From Eutrigla gurnardus (Eukaryota > Chordata > Actinopteri > Perciformes > Triglidae), in NCBI GenBank assembly GCA_963514095.1, contig OY741285.1, forward strand, positions 16,670,820 through 16,734,819: 64,000 bases of DNA, written 5' to 3'. The position numbers were made by a program, and so were the translations under genes. Below the pieces are notes generated by a model. The model saw nothing but the letters and a program-made list of their open reading frames with translations, ran no database searches and was not told where the DNA came from. Positions 1 through 13,620 of this stretch are shown here, in pieces (positions within the stretch are counted from its first letter, which is position 1; each line of letters starts with the position of its first letter).

Positions 1-197
1 ACTACAGAGACATGCAAGACAATTCAAGGGGACGAGTTATTCATATGCAAATAGTCATTTTGTGGGTGATGTAAGCTTTGAAACGGAGCCCCGCAGCCAG
101 ATTCAAACCATACATGGCTTCTGTGTTAGTCGACTGAAAGACCTCGGGTTACTTAGTCCGTCAGATGGCGTTGGAAGGTTTTAATAGAGATACTGTA

Positions 198-199
<2 letters not shown>

Positions 200-242
<43 letters not shown>

Positions 243-246
243 ACAG
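200..246. repeat. (CA)n microsatellite
   Basis: An almost pure CA dinucleotide run with one GA interruption near its right end. Confidence 0.97.
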
Positions 247-2430
247 TAGATGCTCCCAACGTACGCCAGGTATCCGGGCGACTGGATGACCCAGAAAATC
301 TTGCTGTTCCAGTTCTCTCAAAGCGATTCTTCATGTACGACACTCTGGAATACATACGTTGGCTGCCGTGTGCGTGGCAGTGTGAGATGTTTATGTCCGA
401 CGCGGCACAGAATGTTCTCATACACTTCCCCTTATATGTCCTCCTCCTCCTCCTCGTCCTCCTCTTCACCACATTCTCCCTGCTCATCTCCTCCTCCTTT
501 CTTTGCCAGCTCCCCCGTTCTGTCTTTTATCTCCGTCCACTTGATTGGATGCTGAACCAGCTGTTTGGGCGGCAGCACAGCTCAGAAATTGATTTGATGC
601 TGCCCCTCAAATTAGTCAATTAACTTAAGCACGATTACTTTTTCCTTTTTTGTTTTTCGAGAAGATGCGTGCAGTACACATTGGACATTTCATGTCAACA
701 CCGACGTGGTGAAAAGTAAGACGTCCTGTTCAGTCGATGTTTGATTTGGCTTCGGGCTCAACGTACACACTGCAACAGTAATCTTCTAAATAAACAGGTA
801 AATATTGTCTCGCCGGCATCCTTCTCATCTTGTCACAGTAGCTCACGTCCTGCTTCTTATTTACTCCCTCAGCTTAAGTAGAACAAATGCTACATGCGGC
901 GCCATAGCGTAGCATAGCATTGCAACGTAGCATCACATCCATGACGCCTTGCTCGCACCACGCTCCAATCTAGACTCCCATCAAGCCCCCCGCGTCCCAC
1001 CGCTGGGCTTAATGGAGCGAGCGGAGCTGATTGACTATTTATGTCACTTTTGTTCTTCTGTAACACACCAAAGAATAATAGCCCTCTACTGAACTCCTTT
1101 CCCAGAGATGTGAGTTGACCATTCCGGGCGAAACAAAGGTCACTTTTGATCTCAGGTTTTTCCGAGTCTTTGCGCCGGCCCTCGTGTCGGCTGAGACCCA
1201 TGTGACTAATGAGAGCTGTGGGAGCGGCTGCCGGCTGTGCACTAGATCGGCTACGGGGTCTGCCCTAGAAATAACCAGCGCTTAATTGATTGATTGTCTT
1301 TGAGTCACAACAGCTTTCATGTCTCCGTTGGGTCAATGAGTAGATGAAGGAATTATGTCCACAACAGCAGTCCCGCTGGCTTCTGTGCTCTACGTTCTGC
1401 GTGGCTATGTTTGGGTAAAACTTGCTTAGGAATCCATTTTTTAAATGTTTTTGCTCCTTTGCTTATGTGACATGATGATCTTGGATAGGAAGTATATGTA
1501 CATGGAAAGTGGCTTCACTTGCTGTAATTCTGCCTGTTTATATGGTCCATTCAGAGAGTCCTTCCTCCAGCGTAAGTGATGGGGACCAGAATCCACAGCA
1601 GACACGTATTTAGAGTTTATCTGAAGTTAATATGAGTTTATATTCCAGTGCAGCTCAGCGTCATTCTGCTGGAGCTTCACATGAACTTCAGATCAACTTA
1701 TAATATGTCTTTGCACAATCCAGGCCTGTGGGATTTCTCCTCCAGCTGAAGTGTTGTATCTTTTAATGATCAGTTTACTCAAAATAAAATGTGACTTATA
1801 ATGGCAACCATATTGTCAGTTTTGGCAACCAAGCACAGAAGTGGAAAAAAGCCTGTGTCGACGGTGTCGGAGGTGTTGAATTGAACGTGTGAAGGAAGGA
1901 TTTACACATGAAGTTGTGATTTGATTTGAGTTTTTTCTTTTGTCTAGTCTTGGCCTTCAAACTCCACACTTTATTAATACGCCTTGAACCCACGCCCGAA
2001 CGCTTTTATAGCTTCTCCTTTGAGGTACAGTGGAAGTGAAAAATGAACATCAAAGCTCAAATCATTTTGCAAATAGTTGCACAAAAAAAACACAATGTTA
2101 CAAAGAGGAAAGGTGGCGAAGGGATGAAGGTGGCATGGACGTGAAGGGGTGAATTATTATTTGCACCTGTTCATCCAGACCGCTGTGCTTCTGGAAAGGG
2201 GAGACCGGCAGCATTCCTTCCTCTATTGTGCATACGTGCGTGCACGCCTGCATGCATCCATATATGGTGCAAATCAAACGTATACAGATCTCAGTGTGAA
2301 GTCAGCCGTCCTCTTTGCCCTTCTCTGTTTCTTCCATCCTCTTCTGACTCTTTGATTGTGAGGAGCCTCTGGGTCCATACGAGCATGGCGGGGTCAGTGG
2401 GCCAGACGGACGCCGTGCTGAACAGTTATT

Positions 2431-2433
<3 letters not shown>

Positions 2434-2479
<46 letters not shown>
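2434..2479. repeat. (TG)n microsatellite
   Basis: A pure TG dinucleotide run of about 23 units. Confidence 0.97.
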
Positions 2480-2480
<1 letters not shown>

Positions 2481-2538
2481 CGGGTGATTCTTCGGCAGCC
2501 TTAAACAGCCTGCAGTGGAGCAGTGAACTTAAGCGCGC

Positions 2539-2554
2539 TGACCCTCTCTGACCT
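2539..2554 (-). promoter_or_regulatory. candidate DR4 thyroid-hormone response element
   Basis: On the minus strand this reads AGGTCA, four spacer bases (gaga), then GGGTCA. Both hexamers fit the RGGTCA nuclear-receptor half-site exactly, and a four-base direct repeat is the spacing preferred by TR-RXR heterodimers and also by LXR-RXR. It lies 16.7 kb upstream of the receptor start codon. Function is inferred from the motif alone. Confidence 0.35.
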
Positions 2555-5014
2555 TTCCCCGTGTGCATGCATCCATACAGCATACAGTGGGCGTGTCTCC
2601 GTACGCATGTTTGCCCACGCCTAATGCATGTTGGCGCCTGCACATTTTAATGTATGTGCGATAGGAACCTTTTGAACGTGTGTTTGTGTACGTTGCCCTA
2701 TTTTGAACACAGCGTCCGTGAAGTGTGAATGCCATGCGTCCTCCATAACGGCTGGCCCGTATCTGGTTAAACAGGACCGTCCCGCTACAACGGCTCGTCC
2801 TCATTCTTGTCCCCGTCGAGCAGCACACAATGCAGCTTCCCCCTCCAGGGCTTCAACGGCTCAGACACAAACCATCCACGCGCACATAATGCTCCGTTTG
2901 TCGGACCTTATTTTCTTTCATCTCCAGGAGGCGTTCATATTTTACATTACTGCACATTTCCTTTTTATATGAATCCAGTGCATATATTTCAGTCTCGACC
3001 TTCAGCTCAAATTCTACCCACCTATGTCATGTTGCTCCACTAATGACAGGATAGTGGTGATTGCTGAAACATAGGGTTCACATGGTGTCGCCCAAGTTCA
3101 GACGAGTCATTCAAAAAGGGATGCACATCATCGGTGTCGGCAGATGAAGGCTTTAAGAAGTTTCCATTGTCACGACATGCCGTTTATATGACAAGCCGAC
3201 AAACATGTTCAAATTAAATAACGAACGAACAGCAACAGCAATGATTTGTCAGCGTTAGTCATGTGAAAAGAGCCAAATCGCATTCTTTCAACACTACAAA
3301 TGTAATTACCCGTCTGAGGAGTCGCCGTCCACCTGTGAAATAGCTGAGATCTGCCCCGGTTGTTCCAGGATCGACTTAGGATCAGCAGCAGCATCAAAGC
3401 CTGCTACAAGTAGGATTCAGTGTTCAGATGTGTTGGAACATAAAATACATATAGAAAAACACGTTGGAACTCAAGTTGATAGTAGTTTTCTTATTTTGCC
3501 CAGTAAATGTGTACATTTTGAAGCTTGTTGTGTTTTATGTCTTGAGTTGGACGATGCATTCTCAACGTGAAGTCTGTTATTCTTCTGCGTCCACCCTAAG
3601 TTTGTTACGTTGCTCATGACATAAACTTTTAATTTGAAGGAGGACGATTTCCTTATTTCTTCTCTGTAAAAGTTCAGTTCAATAAATCACCGCAGGCTGT
3701 AATTAAAAGCTAACAAGCCTTCGCTCTCATGTAATGCATAGATCATTGCTTTGCCTTGAACATCACTTTGAATAAATGTGATCTCTGCATACATTTGCCA
3801 TGTTGTGACATATAATTGATACATTGATACAGCCTGAAAGATTAAAACAGTCGGAGGAGAGAAAGGGAAAGCAAACGTGATGAATGTAAAGATGAAATGA
3901 TTTATTTTTCTTCTTCACTTTTATCATATTTGACTACTTTAACCACATGGTTTCCACGGTCCAGTCACTCGCCTTGCAGTCTGATGAAACAATAAATGAG
4001 TTACACCGGGCCTTAATTGTCTTGTTTAGCTTTAAGTCCCTTAAAGGTTTTTGCTGTAAAAAAAAGAGCCTTAAAGGGAAAAAGGCACGTAGAGTCAAGT
4101 ATCAGTGTGCCTTCAGGGCAGTTCAGAACACACACACGCTTCTGTGTTCAAGTCCCACACTCAGAAATGTGTTTTGCTCATTGTTGCTTCACTTGGATGT
4201 TGGCGCTCTGCTGTGTGCAGAATGATGTATTATGTGCAGGGTTTGTTTTCACATTCTTCTGCTGAAGTGGTGGGTGGGGGGGGGGGGGGTGCTCACTTTA
4301 AATCGTAGCTGAACACACGGACGTGAGAGTGGGACTTTGTGGCATCACAATCAGTTTTGAGGCTGTGAAACCTCCAGTGCTCATAAAGCACACAGAGACT
4401 GGACTGGAGTCAGGGAGGAGCAGCGTGTCTACACAACCTTCACCTCCACCATCGGACATCATGCAGAGCAGAGTATTCTGGGTCTCTTAAAACATTTCTG
4501 GAGGGGGATCTTTAACATAAGCCATGTGGTTTACTTTGTGTCTGGAGAAAAACCAATATTGCATCATCTAAATCCGTACGTAGTCTGATGTGGACACGGA
4601 GAGATCGCACAAACACACTGTACTGCCCACAGATACCCTGCCATATATCTCCAACAGCTTTTTATTCAACGCTACCCGATGATTACGCAGATTCCACCCC
4701 ACCACGGCAGAAACACAAAGCAGAGGTGGTGGTGATGGGCTGCTGACAGTCCCGCCCTGCCCTTTGCCCCGCCCCCCCCTAACGTCTGAGGGTCCGGTGG
4801 GGGGGCCTCGGTTTCTGCAAAACATTCATGCTGAGCAACAGAAGAGTCTTGATGTGGGACAGTTCACGACCGAGAGCTGCGTCACACTCCTGCGCCCTGA
4901 TTGGTTGTTTTCCTTTTTTCTATTATCAGGACGTAATGAGCAAAAAGAAAATCGATCGTTATCAGCATGAACTCGTGGTTTGCATTCATTCAGTCCAACG
5001 TTACAGCTGTGGTC

Positions 5015-5018
<4 letters not shown>

Positions 5019-5083
<65 letters not shown>

Positions 5084-5097
5084 ACACACACACACAC
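5019..5097. repeat. (CA)n microsatellite
   Basis: A CA run of nearly 80 bp with a single TA interruption. Confidence 0.97.
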
Positions 5098-5600
5098 TGG
5101 TGCACTTTTCTACTTTTCATTTTAGCAGCGAAGCAAAAAGTGAGTCCTGGATTCTCTGAATCCCACTTTAGCTCTGAATGTGTTGAAATGTGTGAAAGCT
5201 CAATTGAGCATCAAACGGTGAGTTTGAGTGGAAATGAGCGTGGTGATGACAGACGATATGTCATCAGTGCACACAGGTCACATGGCGACCTGCTCCCGAG
5301 GCGTCTGTTAGACAGGTGGAGCCTGTCTGAACACATGGAAGAGTACACGCTGCTCCGACGCTGCGCTCCCTCCCATCATCTCACCCCAATAATGACAAAG
5401 ACGTGTTTAGGCAGCACAGAATCCCCATCCCCGACATCCAGGCATTTCTCTCTCCTCTCTCGGCGTCGTCTTCTAATCACTAACACACGCTGGCATTCAC
5501 AACCTGAACCCGAGATGTATGTCTTCTCCTCAAGCTCTTTAGGCAAACACACACTGGCGTCAAACGTCTCTCACATGCACATACAGTAGTATAGTGGAAC

Positions 5601-5626
5601 TGTGTGTGTGTGTGTGTGTGTGTGTG
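5601..5626. repeat. (TG)n microsatellite
   Basis: A pure short TG run. Confidence 0.95.
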
Positions 5627-7895
5627 CAGCATGGAAAAGATGAGTGACTTTTTCATTTCATCCGTCAGGGACGTTTGTTAAAGAAATCTCAGAACTGACA
5701 GTTGTTGGCTCTCGCTGTGTTTCTCCGCTCCTCGCTCGTCTTCTTGTCTTTTCCCTCCCAAAGCATTTAGTTCTGTTTCTGATCACCGTCTGGGTTTCAG
5801 GAGTCCTCTCCATGCACTCTGACGTTGTTCAGACAAGTGAACATCGGAACAAAGAGTTTGCATGTGTAGAAAACGTGGACGGCCCGTGTTGCCGCTCACA
5901 TGTGAGCAGCCGTACCTTGTGTGGTGTATGACAGACTCGGCACTAATCACATCCAGGACCACACAGGCACTCAGGGTGGGAGCCCCTCAGCCCACAGTAC
6001 CCCAACCAGATCCTCAGCCATGAAAACCACCTCCCAGCCCGTTGGCTCCACCTTTTGGGCCCCGCTAAGTCCTCCTCCTCCTTTACGCCTTCTCCTCTCT
6101 CCTCTGCTGTCCGTCAGGAAAAGGTGGAGATTAATGGAATATTAATCGCTATCACAATATTAGCTTCACACCGTTAAATGAACACGTTTGACATTTAAAA
6201 AGCACACTCCGTTTGCCTAAGCTAACAGCCGGCCACCAGGGGACGGCCGAGATGGTTTGGCTTCACTTTTGGAAATAATGTCACGCAGCCGCGGCTGCAA
6301 TGCAGAACAGAAGAGTTTAAATCCAGGTGTTAATATCAGGAGTATAGGACAACATGGATGTGAAAGCTGTGCCGTGTTTATTTAAATGTGAACATTTAAC
6401 ACACAAACAGAGTCCCTGAAATCAATGAATTATTTCATCTCAAGACCAAAGCGTCACGTAAAAACGCAGATAACGGGCTTGAAAAACCAAACGTTAAAAC
6501 CATCATACATTTCACACAAAGAGACCAGCAAGCAGCCTGAGGAGTTATGGCTCTGTGGCGCCCAGGGGCCTCACCGGGTCTTGTAGACTTGTATGGGGGG
6601 GCCCTTTGTGTGCGTCTGTGGTCTCTTTACAGTAGGGGTTTATTGCTCATTACAGCCGAGGCTGAGATGTGGAGATGAATGGAAAGGCTTGAGGGGGTGA
6701 AAGGTGACATGGGGTCTGGAGTGTGTGCTACTTAAAGTACCTTAAAGGAAAAGTTCATCCCAGTACGCCGCTGTGATCACGGTATTAGTCTGTGTAACAG
6801 AAGAAGGATGGAGTTTTAACAGTAACATCATATCCTTTATAATAATTAATACGCCACGGTGGATGGAAAAGATCAGACATGTATGCTGTGGTCACATGAT
6901 GACTCAGTGTTTATGGATTACTATGATGCTTTGCAAAGAAAGATTTGATGATTAAGTCAGAGTTAATCATTTTGTTTTTATTATATAGAAAACACTTTTA
7001 GGTCTGTTGTTTTGTTGGTAATCTTTTTTGTGGTGTTTAAGCGTCCAATAGACACCCACGATGCCCCTGCTGGCCTTGGGTCAAACCAGGCCCTCCTGGT
7101 TTCGGGGCCTCTCCGATGCATCTGTACATCTGTCCTCCTAAACTGGGACACGCATGACCTGAATATCTCACTGTCACCTCCCCGGGGCCGCGATCTCGAT
7201 ATGGTTAGGACGGCTCAGCCGTGTCATCTTATACCGAACATGGTGACGGGAGGCCGGTTAGCGTTATGCGAGCATCGGCACACATGCCATGGACCAGGTT
7301 CTGCTGCTTGGACACATGGTTTCGTGCAGAGCCCCATACTGAGCACAAGTTAAACAACATTAAGTAGAAAGGTCAACTTAAAGTTCAAAGGTGTTTGTTT
7401 TGCTCCGTTGCCGGCGGTTATATGTGAGCCTGTACACAAGAATCAGTCGATGTTTACCGGCCTGATAAGCAGGCTCCTAAACCTCCTGGGCCAGCCTGTG
7501 TGAGGGCTGCCAGGACCAGCCACCTCGGACCCCCACCGACAGCAAGTGTCGAGTCCACAACCCTCCGTCCACATCGTTGAAGTCTTCAGTTAAGACTTAT
7601 TACGGAGCTCAAGACGCGAACACACAAGCTTCAGTGAAGGAAGCAGTGGAGCCGTGGGCTGCATCTCAGCTCTCCTCTCCCCTCGGAGCACGCTGGCTCC
7701 CCCTCAAACAGAAAACCCTCCCAATTTGTAGAGGCTTTGCTATTTTGCTTTATACATTTGCACATATTTATTTATATCATTTTTATTTGTGCCAATGTTT
7801 GTACGCCTGACGCAAGTCTGGTTTGGTTTATTTGAGCTGAGGCCAGTGTCTGGATCCGGGCCCTGTTGGTAAACTCTGAGAAACTGGGTGCACGT

Positions 7896-7897
<2 letters not shown>

Positions 7898-7961
<64 letters not shown>
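7898..7961. repeat. (CA)n microsatellite
   Basis: A pure CA run of about 32 units. It is the first member of a cluster that continues to position 8771. Confidence 0.97.
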
Positions 7962-7964
<3 letters not shown>

Positions 7965-8339
7965 CCCACGACTGCCAGGCATGTGTAGTACAACACGTGC
8001 ACACATGCAACCCATTGCTGATTTGGGAAATGCTGCAAACAAATGCTCACGTGTACATAATAGCCGGCCGGTACATGGATGTATTTATTCAGCTTTTGTG
8101 TCTTAAGTGTAAGATAAACAATAAGAATATCAGGAGATTTGTGCGGAAAAATAAGCTAAATAAACTTATTATGAAACCACATAAAGTTGTCCACATATAC
8201 TTTCTATTTTAGGACAGTATGTTGATAGTTTTTGTTATTTTAGATGAATCTCTCTTTTTTGGGGGGGTTTCTCTGTTGCTCCATCTTTATTATGGGAAAA
8301 GTAGACCCTTTCCTGGGCTGTTGGCATGGCAACAGCACC

Positions 8340-8341
<2 letters not shown>

Positions 8342-8434
<93 letters not shown>

Positions 8435-8472
8435 GTATGTGTGTGTGTGCGTGTGTGTGTGGTTGTGTGTGT
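8342..8472. repeat. (GT)n microsatellite, imperfect
   Basis: The longest uninterrupted-type GT tract in the upstream region. It is pure for about 85 bp, then carries GC and AT interruptions towards its right end. Confidence 0.97.
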
Positions 8473-8553
8473 CCAGCAGAGATGGAAAGGGGGAGGCCAA
8501 AATAGAGTGATTGCCCAGATTGCTGGCACAGTTGGACAAAGTTACCCATGCAG

Positions 8554-8556
<3 letters not shown>

Positions 8557-8592
<36 letters not shown>
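8557..8592. repeat. (GT)n microsatellite
   Basis: A pure GT run. With the CA run that begins 32 bp downstream it forms an inverted dinucleotide pair. Confidence 0.96.
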
Positions 8593-8595
<3 letters not shown>

Positions 8596-8624
8596 GTGCT
8601 GCAGGTTAGGTTCAGTGCCCTCAA

Positions 8625-8658
8625 ACACACCACACACACACACACACACACACACACA
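8625..8658. repeat. (CA)n microsatellite
   Basis: A CA run with one ACC interruption, in the opposite orientation to the GT run just upstream. Confidence 0.96.
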
Positions 8659-8750
8659 TCTCCCTCCTGGTCTGTTATGTTGGCATTGCCAGCTCAATCT
8701 GCCTAATGTTGGACACACGTGAGTAAACATCATTAATAAAGTAACACAAA

Positions 8751-8771
8751 CACACACACACACACACACAC
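8751..8771. repeat. (CA)n microsatellite
   Basis: A short CA run that ends the 7.9-8.8 kb microsatellite cluster. Confidence 0.93.
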
Positions 8772-9433
8772 TGAAAAGGAATTCCCTACTCTGCTCGCCC
8801 CGGTAATGACACCACCTGCACCGGCGGACTCACACTCACACCTTCCTCAGGATGACGTTTGGTGCGACCGCTGCCTCCGATTCTTTGGCCCCACGTAGCA
8901 GCATGCATGTGTGTGTGTTGTGCATGCTTATTCAGCTTCAAACACATGCATGTTGTCATACTGTCTCCATATGTTCACCTTTGCAAAGGTAGTTGTCAGG
9001 TCTTCTTTCTATCCATACTAAGCATGTGACAGGGTCTGACTTGTTGGATCACATCTGATCCAGGCAGTCCACCAACAGAAAAGAAGCCTCGTCTTATCTC
9101 ACTGTTTGTGGTGTGGACACCCACATGTATGTCAAGAGAAATGATTTTAATCTTCATCTTTAATCAACACTTCCTCACGTGGATCCCACACGTATTGCCT
9201 TCTTTTATTTCCTTTTAATTGTCGGCATTGAGGCAGCTGGTGTAATATGTAATGACAAATGTACAAATCCCTCCGTTTTTTACCCTCCACCTTAAATGCC
9301 CCCCCACCCCCCCCCAAGCAACAATCTTAAAATCTCATCTTTGTTGTCTCGAACAATGAGACACTTCCATGAGCTGTGAGGAAATGAACAAGTGTGGGGA
9401 AGTGGACATCTTCGGGAAAACAATCAGGAAAAG

Positions 9434-9465
9434 CACACAAACACACACACACACACACACACACA
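9434..9465. repeat. (CA)n microsatellite
   Basis: A short CA run with an AA interruption at its left end. Confidence 0.93.
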
Positions 9466-12027
9466 GCGTCCAACAGTTTCACACAGAGTGCAGTTTTTCT
9501 TAAGGTGGGTTGAGGAGGAAACGTGAGGCAGGAGAAGCAGCTGGCTGTGTGTTTCAGGAGAGTTGTGTAGAAAGAGTAGAGGGTTAGCTGAGGTTGAAAA
9601 ATGCACATTTGGCAACGATCTACAGACAGTTTGATCCGTCTGAAAACATGTTTTTTCTTTAAGACGGCTGTAGGAGGTGTCGGGCCCTGCAGCATTCATG
9701 GGACCACCTTAAGAAGGAAAAAAAAGGGGCAAAAACTGCAAGTGGAGGAAAAGAGAAGAAGTGAAAAAAAACAGAAGTGAGCTGGATTTGTTTTCCAAAT
9801 GCAGTCACATTCTTGGCAGCACCTTAGCTTGTCCTTGCCAGAGGAGGGAGAGGGAGGGATGAGAGAGGTGGGGAGAGAGAGAGAGAGGGGGGGGGACGTG
9901 GGAGAGAGAAAGAACAGATTGTTTTTTTTTCTTCTTCTTGCTCACTGCCCAGTGCATTAAAAGTTAATATGTTAACATTATCTATAGATGGACTTTAATC
10001 TTTGGCCTCGGCTCACGTCTCTGCTGAGCAGACACATATGTCCAATGTACGTCGCTCTTGTAAAAGTATACATTGCCTCATTTGGCCCCTGATGACAAAA
10101 TGTACTGTTCTATATTTGGTCAATTGCACAAACCAGTCACAGACCGTGTGGAGGGGGGGTATTTGTCCTGCTGCCTCCGGGCCGGTCCTCTGTCTGCGTC
10201 CGTTTAGAAGTTAATCCCTCATAGTTGACAGAAAGTTCACAGAAACCTTTCATGTCAAAAAGAACTGATTCATGGTTAAAGTCAATCGTAAAGGAAGATA
10301 CCAAACGTGTGCTGGTTCCAGCTTCTCCACTGTGACAATTTACATTTTTAACTGCCTTTACATCATCGTCAAATGAATATACAAGAGTTTTGGATGGATA
10401 TTGTTGGGAAAAACAAAAAACAAGGAAATTAAGACGTCACTGTGGGTTCTGGGAACTTAAAAGGATGTAACTAATTACTGAAACCACTAACACATTGCTT
10501 GGCTTAATATAATCACTCGTTGTCCTCTCTGTGTTGTCTGCATGCGATCTCAAGGGGCTGCACACAAACTCAGGTTAATGTATTTCAGCCGGTAGTGACG
10601 TTACTGCTTTTATGTTTACATGTTGCCTGCTAATGGGAAACAGTACGAGGCAGCGAGGATGCTGGGAGGGGCCGAGCGGAGGCTGGCAGCATCGTTAGCC
10701 CCGCAAGTGTGCAGATGTCTCGCGTAAATTTATGTCTCTGACTGCTCATCAGTCTCGGTGCCAGGCGCCAGCGAGCTCTGCCCAGCTGGGCCGCTGGACT
10801 TCCTCTGAAACAACTACTGGTGATGACAGCTAAGGTGCCACCGAGCAAGGCAGCTCAGCGGCAACTCCTGCCAGGGTCGGAAAACCGTGGTGTCACCGGG
10901 CAACCTCGGGGTGTGAATTTCTCTTCTGGGTAAACAAGGCTTCAGGAAGGTGTCTGCCTGTTTGTGTATGTCATCTTTGCATACCAGCCTGACGTTCTAT
11001 AGACTCTCCTGTATGTGCGTTCCTGTTTCCACACCGCCGTCCCCGTCTGCCTCTGGGCTTTGTGGCAATCCTGGATGGATTATGTGGACTCAGACATATA
11101 AAAGGCTGACAGCCACCCTGAAAGACACGCAAAATGAACCGTTTGTGGACGTTTTGCACTTTTACAGTCGTTTCCGTGTCCCTTTGTAGTAGTTTTGCAT
11201 CTCTCAGGTAGTTTTTATGTCATTGCGTGTCTCTTTGTGGTCGCTTTGCATCTTTTTTTTTTGTAGTCCTTTGTCAACAAACTTCAAGGGCTTTTTTTCC
11301 CAGGAGTCCCCCGTTCAGGAATCCATCCGCGAATGCAATGTTGCCGTAGCACCAGCAATTTTGTCACGATGTTAATCTGGGAGACAAAGTAGCAAATGTT
11401 AAAGAGGCTTTCCCAGGGGGGTTTTGTTTTCACGCCTTTTTTTTAACTTTTTTTTATCACCATCAGTTTTGAAAAGTGGCACGCAGACAGATGGAGTTCA
11501 TAAGAGCCAAAGAGGGAAGTGAGGACAGCCGGAGAAGTGGTGATGTAAAATGTGTGGGGGGAAAAGAAAAGAGTGAAATAAGGATAAATGAGACGAGGAA
11601 AGAAAAATTGGTGAAAAGGACAGATAACGACGTGCGATTGTTGGCGAAAGCAAAGCGTACAGAAATGGTATGAGCTTTCCATGTGGCCCTTACTACCCAG
11701 TGTGTCCCATGTGTCCTTGGCTGGTGCACACTTATCTATATGCACACCCAAACACACACACGGTATGCATACAGAATAAGAAACATACTGTTACCAGCAG
11801 AGTCAGGGTAGGACACCGTGTTCCCATTTCCAGCAGGGCAACTCTGAGGGAGTGTGTACTATATCAAGGCTTACAGATACACAGGGATACAAATGCCCCG
11901 CTCTTACATACCAGGCTGGAGAACGTGTCAAAATGTAAAGGGACTATTGTTTACTTGGTCGTCATCTAAATTTGGGATCCATGAGACAAGCTGCTGATCA
12001 TAGCTTGAAAGCCTGCGGTATTTAAAT

Positions 12028-12040
12028 GGGTCAAAGTTCA
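12028..12040 (+). promoter_or_regulatory. candidate DR1 (HNF4/PPAR-RXR type) site
   Basis: The 13-mer GGGTCAAAGTTCA is two nuclear-receptor half-sites one base apart. It fits the DR1 pattern used by HNF4 and by PPAR-RXR or COUP-TF. It lies about 7.2 kb upstream of the receptor start codon. No further support is visible. Confidence 0.3.
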
Positions 12041-12494
12041 AACGGTTTGAAACCAGAGATTCGTGTTTTGGCTTTTTTTTTTTTCTTGAGCAGTTTCTTG
12101 CGTAAGGTGTGCAGCGAGCCGCTGAGTTAAACTCCCACCGTCACAAACATATGGATGAGTGGCGTTTCAAGGTTTCAGCCCTTCTTGTCCTGTTTTCACC
12201 TGACGGCCAGACACACGAAAAGGCCAAATCCTCACCTGTGTGTACACATTCCAGTTAAACATTAACATCGGAGTGTATGCAGACGTCTGTGGCAGCGCGC
12301 ACGCTCGGAGCCACAATGTCACATTTGAAAGAAATGGCTGTAAAGATAGCATTTAATCACTTTGCTGTGACCTATTAGCACCTATTAATAATCCTGTGGC
12401 AGTAATCAGGCTGGTGAGAGAGCCGGCGGAGTCGGAGTATGAAACATGATCTCTTTGCCTTTGACTACTTGTGACCCTGGGGTACTAGCTGACA

Positions 12495-12531
12495 CCCCCC
12501 CCCCCCCCCCCCCATCCCCCCACCCCCTGAA
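12495..12531. repeat. poly-C tract
   Basis: A run of about 18 C, then two shorter C runs split by AT and A. Homopolymer length in such tracts is unreliable in assemblies. Confidence 0.9.
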
Positions 12532-13620
12532 CCTCCATTTCTTCTACGATTGCAGGCTGCATGCGCCACATCAACAACCCGCACCCCGGCCCCGTTCCAT
12601 TACTTAACCACTAATTGCTCAGGCCACCCTTGGGACTCGGGAGCACTGACCCCATGTCTGCTGCCATGATGTGAATTTTAACAAGGGTTCCTCCTCAGGA
12701 GCTCCAGGGCTGCAACCAGCATGTTCTGCTGAGGGGACGAAAAACCTCCGACTCTCATGTCGAATCCGCGTTCAAGAGAGAATAAACACAAATATCATGT
12801 AAAAAAAAAAAATAGGTGAACAGCATGAAAGTCTGTAATGATAAAATTGCCACATATGAGCTGACATGTGATCTGCTGCACGCCAGAACACGCCAGCAGC
12901 TGCAAGAAGCAAGCAGTTAACAGGTGTGTCCCCCCCTCCCTTTAAAGTGTAATATTTTTAAATAATTGGTCAAAGAGCCCTGGATGAAAGTGCAGCCTTC
13001 TCGGCCAATTTCTAAGACTTTTATATTTTTCTAAATGGGTGTGCGACTGACTTTAATGAGATTGGCGGAGGGTGTGAAAGGAGATCGTACCGGAGAGCCA
13101 GACTTCTGTCTGCTGAGTGCTTTTCCAGTTCTGTCGCTGCCTTGAAGACTGTCAGCTTTTAGGCTGTTTTGTGGGAACTGTTCTGCTAATGTGTCATCAC
13201 ACTTAGACTGATAGACTTTATCATTTGCATCCGTCTTAATTAACTGTGTTGAAAGCTGATTGAGTGCATGTGACTGTATGAATAAACAGGCAATGCGTCT
13301 GCACGTCAAATGTGAACCACAATATCCCGTGGGACGACGTGGGATATTTTCCCCTAGTGTTCAGGGGACCGGGGCGCTACGTCAAGGTCCCGCCCACACA
13401 CCTTCCTGGGGCCAATCGCGAGCCGAGCATGAGCTTGTTAGCGTGAGCCACCTAGCTGCTACGTTAGCACCTATCTCTCTATCAATCTATCTTCTTCCTC
13501 AATGTTTAAAATGAATACATCAGCCCATGTACCATCATGACATGACCTACGCTGCAGCCAGGGGGCGATCCTGATGTTCGGCCATCTTTACATGCAGACT
13601 GTGTTTCGCCGTTGCCCAGG

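Noticed and set aside
4828..5589. 253-codon plus-strand ORF
   Set aside because: It is kept open by a His-Thr stretch from an 80-bp CA repeat; no domain on either side.
8235..8769. Several overlapping ORFs of up to 140 codons rich in Cys-Val or His-Thr
   Set aside because: They are the translation of GT and CA repeats in different frames and have no flanking coding signal.
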